Of a stretch of DNA of 64,000 nt, positions 60,858-64,000 are shown in pieces. Below the pieces are notes generated by a model that saw only the letters and a program-made list of their open reading frames with translations, was not told the origin of the DNA and did no database searches. The DNA is from Holtiella sp036655075 (lineage in GTDB: Bacteria > Bacillota > Clostridia > Lachnospirales > Cellulosilyticaceae). The DNA is taken from contig NZ_JAVVQU010000001.1 in assembly GCF_036655075.1 (NCBI RefSeq), positions 1 through 64,000 of the forward strand. Direction: 5' to 3'. Both the position numbers and the translations under genes were made by a program. Positions within the stretch are counted from its first letter, which is position 1. Each line of letters begins with the position of its first letter.

Positions 60858-61940
60858 CTAGCCTAGCAGCTCACGAATACAAGCTGCTGGCAATTCTACT
60901 TTTTGTTTTTTATCCTGGTTTACAAGATGTATACGCTTTCTTTCTTGTTCTAATTGCTTCACTAAATCATCTACATAGCCTCTCATCACCACTTCATCAA
61001 TCGCATCTACTGACATACAATAAGGTGCATGCACCTCTTTTAAAAATCCTGCTACTTTTGGGTCATAAGATAGACCAATCATTGGTACTTCTACAGCATG
61101 TGCCATAATTAAACTATGAAGACGCATCCCTACAATAAAATCAAATTGCACTGTATAAGCCACAACTTCATCTATAGTCATCTCCTGCTCAATGACATGT
61201 ACTTTACCTTTAACACGACTTGCAATGGCTTTGGCAATGGCTAAATCTTCTTTATGGTACATAGGAATGAAATAAAGTGCATAACCACATGATTCAATAT
61301 GCTGTGCAAGTTGTGCTATCTTTTGTATCATCTCTTCATCATGCTTCCATGGACGAATGTATAAGCCCACTTTCTTCCCTTCTGGAAGTCTTGCTTTTAC
61401 ATCTGCTACAAGCTCTGCCTTAGGCTCAATCCCGAGTACTGGATCAATTGCTACTGTAATCGGTGTTTGGGTTACCCCTAAACTTTCTAAAAGCTGTTTG
61501 GACCCTATTTCTCTTACAAAAATATGTGTTACTTTGTTACAAATCTGCTTAATAAGTATCTTTCCTAAACCTTTTGCAACGGGCCCCACACCTTGTGAGT
61601 AGAATACAACAGGCTTTTTATAAAATTGTGCTATTTTAACAATCCCCAAGTAGTAAGGAATAACCTTACTACTTGTGACATCTTGTAGCAAACTTCCGCC
61701 ACCACTAATCACTAAATCACTTTTTTTAATAGCTTCTCTAATCTCTTTGATGCCCCAACGATTAATAGCCTCTACCCCATATAATGCCTTTGTCTGACTT
61801 GGTGCATTGGATAAGACTGTAATCTCAACATTTGGTATATGCTTACGAAGGGCTGTAATAATAGAAGACAGTACAGCTTCATCACCTATATTGTTAAATC
61901 CATAATACCCTGATAATACTACTGATTTTTTAGAACCCAT
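60858..61940 (-). CDS. csaB: Polysaccharide pyruvyl transferase CsaB
   Basis: 360 residues. GYYGFNNIGDEAVLSSII near residue 12, SGGGSLLQDVTS near 79, YSQGVGPVAKGLGK near 112 and VGMRLHSLIMAHA near 275 are the family motifs. CsaB adds pyruvate ketals to secondary wall polysaccharide, the ligand of SLH-domain S-layer proteins. GGTGATAAATAAATG start; overlaps the upstream gene by 22 bases. Adjacent tagA-like transferase suggests both build the same polymer. Confidence 0.93.
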   Translation of the reverse strand: MGSKKSVVLSGYYGFNNIGDEAVLSSIITALRKHIPNVEITVLSNAPSQTKALYGVEAINRWGIKEIREAIKKSDLVISGGGSLLQDVTSSKVIPYYLGIVKIAQFYKKPVVFYSQGVGPVAKGLGKILIKQICNKVTHIFVREIGSKQLLESLGVTQTPITVAIDPVLGIEPKAELVADVKARLPEGKKVGLYIRPWKHDEEMIQKIAQLAQHIESCGYALYFIPMYHKEDLAIAKAIASRVKGKVHVIEQEMTIDEVVAYTVQFDFIVGMRLHSLIMAHAVEVPMIGLSYDPKVAGFLKEVHAPYCMSVDAIDEVVMRGYVDDLVKQLEQERKRIHLVNQDKKQKVELPAACIRELLG

Positions 61941-63844
61941 TTATTTATCACCTTGCCTATTAATTTGGTTGCATAGATAAAGATTAGACCAATAACAATA
62001 CCAAAGATCAGACCATATCCCATTCTAATAAGTGAAATAAGAACAGGTGTATGAATATGTGCATACGTGTTAACCAATGAAATTTGACCAATAGCTCCAA
62101 GAGCAAGAAGTGGGATATACTTTTCTTTATATCCATAATAAAGCATGACCATCATCATCGGATGCCCTATTAAGAATTCTTTTGTTCTTGGTCGAACACC
62201 CAGCGTTGTATCTAAGAATTGTCTAAAACTTAATTCTAATGCTGAAATACTCCCTGAATTACCTGTTCGAGAAGTATAAATAAGTAAAACTATCCCACCT
62301 ATCGCCATTAAGCCTAATGCAAAGTAGGTCACTTTGTTGCTTAAAAGTTCTTTGTAATACTCATAGTTTAAACCATGACGTTCATAATAAGCAATAATTA
62401 AAACAGCTAAAATTGGGAGGAGCATCGCTGCTTTTACCCCTGCAAAAATATTAATTCCAAGTCCAAAGCTTGTTCGTGAAAGTACGCCAATGATCGTTAA
62501 AGCACCACCAAACGAAATCAAGCTACATTTTAAGAAGGCAAAAACAGTTTCTTGCATAGTGCGTGCTTTGTCATCTAAGACAACAGTTACACCGTACGTT
62601 GGATAAATAATTGCACCAAAGAGTGCCATAAGCTTGATGCCCAGATCTGGTGACACTTTTAAGAGGCCTGCATAGCCAATGAGGCCAAGTGCTCCTAAGA
62701 TACACCCTATCTTGGTAAGCTTTAAATGATCAAGAAGTAAAACAAAGGTTAAAATCGCGCCTACACCAGCAAGCAAGCTCAGTCCATAACTTCCCATTGG
62801 TAAGTTATAAGAAGACATCTCATCCACTGTATTGTAGCCCTTAGCTTGTGTCAATTCTGTAAACATCCCAATATTTGTTGCTAAGAAACTAGCATCTTTT
62901 TCAATATCTAGTGTGTTTGGCATTTTGAAAAGGAAGGTACGTAGATTACGTTCTGTAAGCGCTAACATATATCTATCCATTAAAGCATCTGGCGTATATT
63001 GTTTAACCTGTGCATCAGTTACTGTATGTAGACGCTCTACATTGAAAGCTGTGCCCTTTTCACTTGATACTTTAGCTAAGGTTTCAAACCCTTTTTGTTT
63101 TTCAGAGAAGAATTCTACAAAGCCAAGACCATTTTTTTCTATCATTTCTACAATAGCAGGATGCTTTGGCTCTACAATGACACCATCTGCAAAATAGATT
63201 GTTCCAAGGTTTGGTATTGCTTCAATTTGCTCTACAAAAGATTGAATGGATTCTTCTGAGACATGATCCCAAGATTTCGCTTGTGGTAAAATCACATACC
63301 CTAAATCCGCTGCAATTTGTAAGTCACTGTAGTTATAACCTACACCCATTGTGGTCAATATACTAATAGGAACTGTCACTTCAATATAATTTATACCCTC
63401 AATTAAGGCTGTGTACGTACTAATCCCTTTTGAACTTAAGTTATTATAGATTAAATCAAAGGTTTCTTGGTCATATGCTTCAATATAAAGGTTGCTTCTT
63501 CTAATATTATTACTTTCTGGATAAACCTTTTCTAGCTCATAACCTTCATATACAGTGGCTTTACCTTGTTCTTTAAAGTTTGTAAAGTCTGCATTAGCTA
63601 CTGGAAGTACTGTATTCTCTCTTACAAACAAGGCATTGGCGCCTAAGTCTTTATACTGTTTTAATACATCTTCAATTGGTTCATTGGTTTGCTTAGCAAT
63701 ATTTAATATATCACTATAGCGAATAGCGATTTGAATATCATTATAATTTTGTTCTACGTCCATACGTCTTATCCCTACAAATACACACACGAGTAAAGAT
63801 AACACGATCAATCCATTGATAATCAGTTTACTTTGCTTTTTCAT
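61919..63844 (-). CDS. Polytopic membrane protein, DUF5693 type
   Basis: 641 residues. One N-terminal helix (about 8-25), a ~300-residue extracellular domain with beta/alpha pattern, then about nine helices (340-635). The layout and the csaB neighbourhood match the DUF5693 family, which I cite from memory. Found beside csaB in many Firmicutes; its task in polymer export or anchoring is inference. GGAGGATAAA precedes the ATG. Confidence 0.8.
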   Translation of the reverse strand: MKKQSKLIINGLIVLSLLVCVFVGIRRMDVEQNYNDIQIAIRYSDILNIAKQTNEPIEDVLKQYKDLGANALFVRENTVLPVANADFTNFKEQGKATVYEGYELEKVYPESNNIRRSNLYIEAYDQETFDLIYNNLSSKGISTYTALIEGINYIEVTVPISILTTMGVGYNYSDLQIAADLGYVILPQAKSWDHVSEESIQSFVEQIEAIPNLGTIYFADGVIVEPKHPAIVEMIEKNGLGFVEFFSEKQKGFETLAKVSSEKGTAFNVERLHTVTDAQVKQYTPDALMDRYMLALTERNLRTFLFKMPNTLDIEKDASFLATNIGMFTELTQAKGYNTVDEMSSYNLPMGSYGLSLLAGVGAILTFVLLLDHLKLTKIGCILGALGLIGYAGLLKVSPDLGIKLMALFGAIIYPTYGVTVVLDDKARTMQETVFAFLKCSLISFGGALTIIGVLSRTSFGLGINIFAGVKAAMLLPILAVLIIAYYERHGLNYEYYKELLSNKVTYFALGLMAIGGIVLLIYTSRTGNSGSISALELSFRQFLDTTLGVRPRTKEFLIGHPMMMVMLYYGYKEKYIPLLALGAIGQISLVNTYAHIHTPVLISLIRMGYGLIFGIVIGLIFIYATKLIGKVINKWVLKNQ

Positions 63845-63868
63845 TTTATCCTCCGTAACTATCCATTA

Positions 63869-64000
63869 TTATTGGATATTATACCCGCCTCTAACCATAA
63901 CTATTAAATCTTTTGTTGCTAAAATCCCACGACCATCTTCACGTGGTACAATCACAAGATGATACTTGGGCACCTCGCTCCCATTTAATAAATCTTTACC
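63869..64000 (-). CDS. 3' end of a gene (runs off window)
   Basis: Minus-strand open frame of 43 codons to a TAA at 63869-63871, with parts KYHLVIVPREDGRGILA and KDLIVMVRGGYNIQ. It ends 24 bp before the DUF5693-type gene and is surely part of the same operon. Too short to assign. Confidence 0.6.
   Translation of the reverse strand, partial: GKDLLNGSEVPKYHLVIVPREDGRGILATKDLIVMVRGGYNIQ

Noticed and set aside
1..64000. CRISPR array, tRNA, rRNA or prophage
   Set aside because: I saw no regularly spaced direct repeats, no cloverleaf-like or rRNA-like stretches and no phage structural genes by eye. A tRNAscan or CRISPR search could still find something short that I missed.

Overview
This 64 kb window is chromosomal DNA from a low-GC Gram-positive anaerobe, most likely a member of the Clostridia (Lachnospirales type). 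The grounds are AT-rich spacers, strong AGGAGG-type ribosome binding sites, frequent GTG starts, YesM/YesN-type two-component control of an LplB/YtcP-type sugar importer, an FtsE-FtsX-M23-S41 cluster, CsaB, and lipoproteins with Gram-positive lipoboxes. The genus is a guess. Most genes read on the minus strand. I saw no rRNA, tRNA, CRISPR array or prophage.

Layout. 1-3.5 kb: the start of an MFS transporter, a PHP phosphoesterase, an MgtC-family protein and a 522-residue protein I do not recognise. 3.5-13 kb: a long minus-strand catabolic operon (metallophosphoesterase, EEP phosphodiesterase, sugar ABC permease, lipoprotein, second permease, PfkB kinase, GH4 glycosidase, M17 aminopeptidase). 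13.2-14.6 kb: a divergent pair (unknown protein plus a second PHP phosphoesterase). 14.6-18 kb: the YesN/YesM two-component pair. 18-31 kb: housekeeping genes (secA, a MarR-controlled ABC exporter pair, map, a 5'-nucleotidase-like enzyme, deoD, hpf, dapA). 31-34.5 kb: nadA-nadB-nadC behind a promoter made of inverted repeats. 34.7-39.6 kb: polyprenyl diphosphate synthase, a membrane-anchored NDH-2, an FMN-binding lipoprotein and ApbE, which together match the core of the flavin-based extracellular electron transfer locus known from Listeria. 39.7-46.8 kb: an SH3-domain secreted protein, an SGNH esterase, a polar amino acid ABC transporter, a DnaA-box cluster and transketolase. 47-51 kb: a decayed gene remnant, a PurK-like ATP-grasp protein, a membrane-anchored unknown and a rhomboid-fold protein that looks inactive. 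50-58.5 kb: a cell-wall/division block (ftsE, ftsX, M23 hydrolase activator, two S41 proteases of which one lacks its catalytic residues, and a MinJ-position membrane protein), split by a 1.18 kb RAYT-type element with perfect 17-bp inverted ends. 58.7-64 kb: an MsmK/UgpC-type ATPase and the tagA-csaB-DUF5693 cell-surface polymer block.

How the genes fit together. The sugar importer has no ATPase gene of its own; the MsmK-like ATPase at 58.7 kb is a natural partner. Three families of phosphoesterase around one importer suggest a phosphorylated or phosphodiester-linked glycan substrate. The NDH-2/quinone/FMN lipoprotein/ApbE block suggests transfer of electrons from NADH across the membrane to a flavoprotein outside the cell. 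Three terminator hairpins at convergent gene ends (25.15, 28.01 and 39.62 kb) are related in sequence and appear to belong to one small repeat family.
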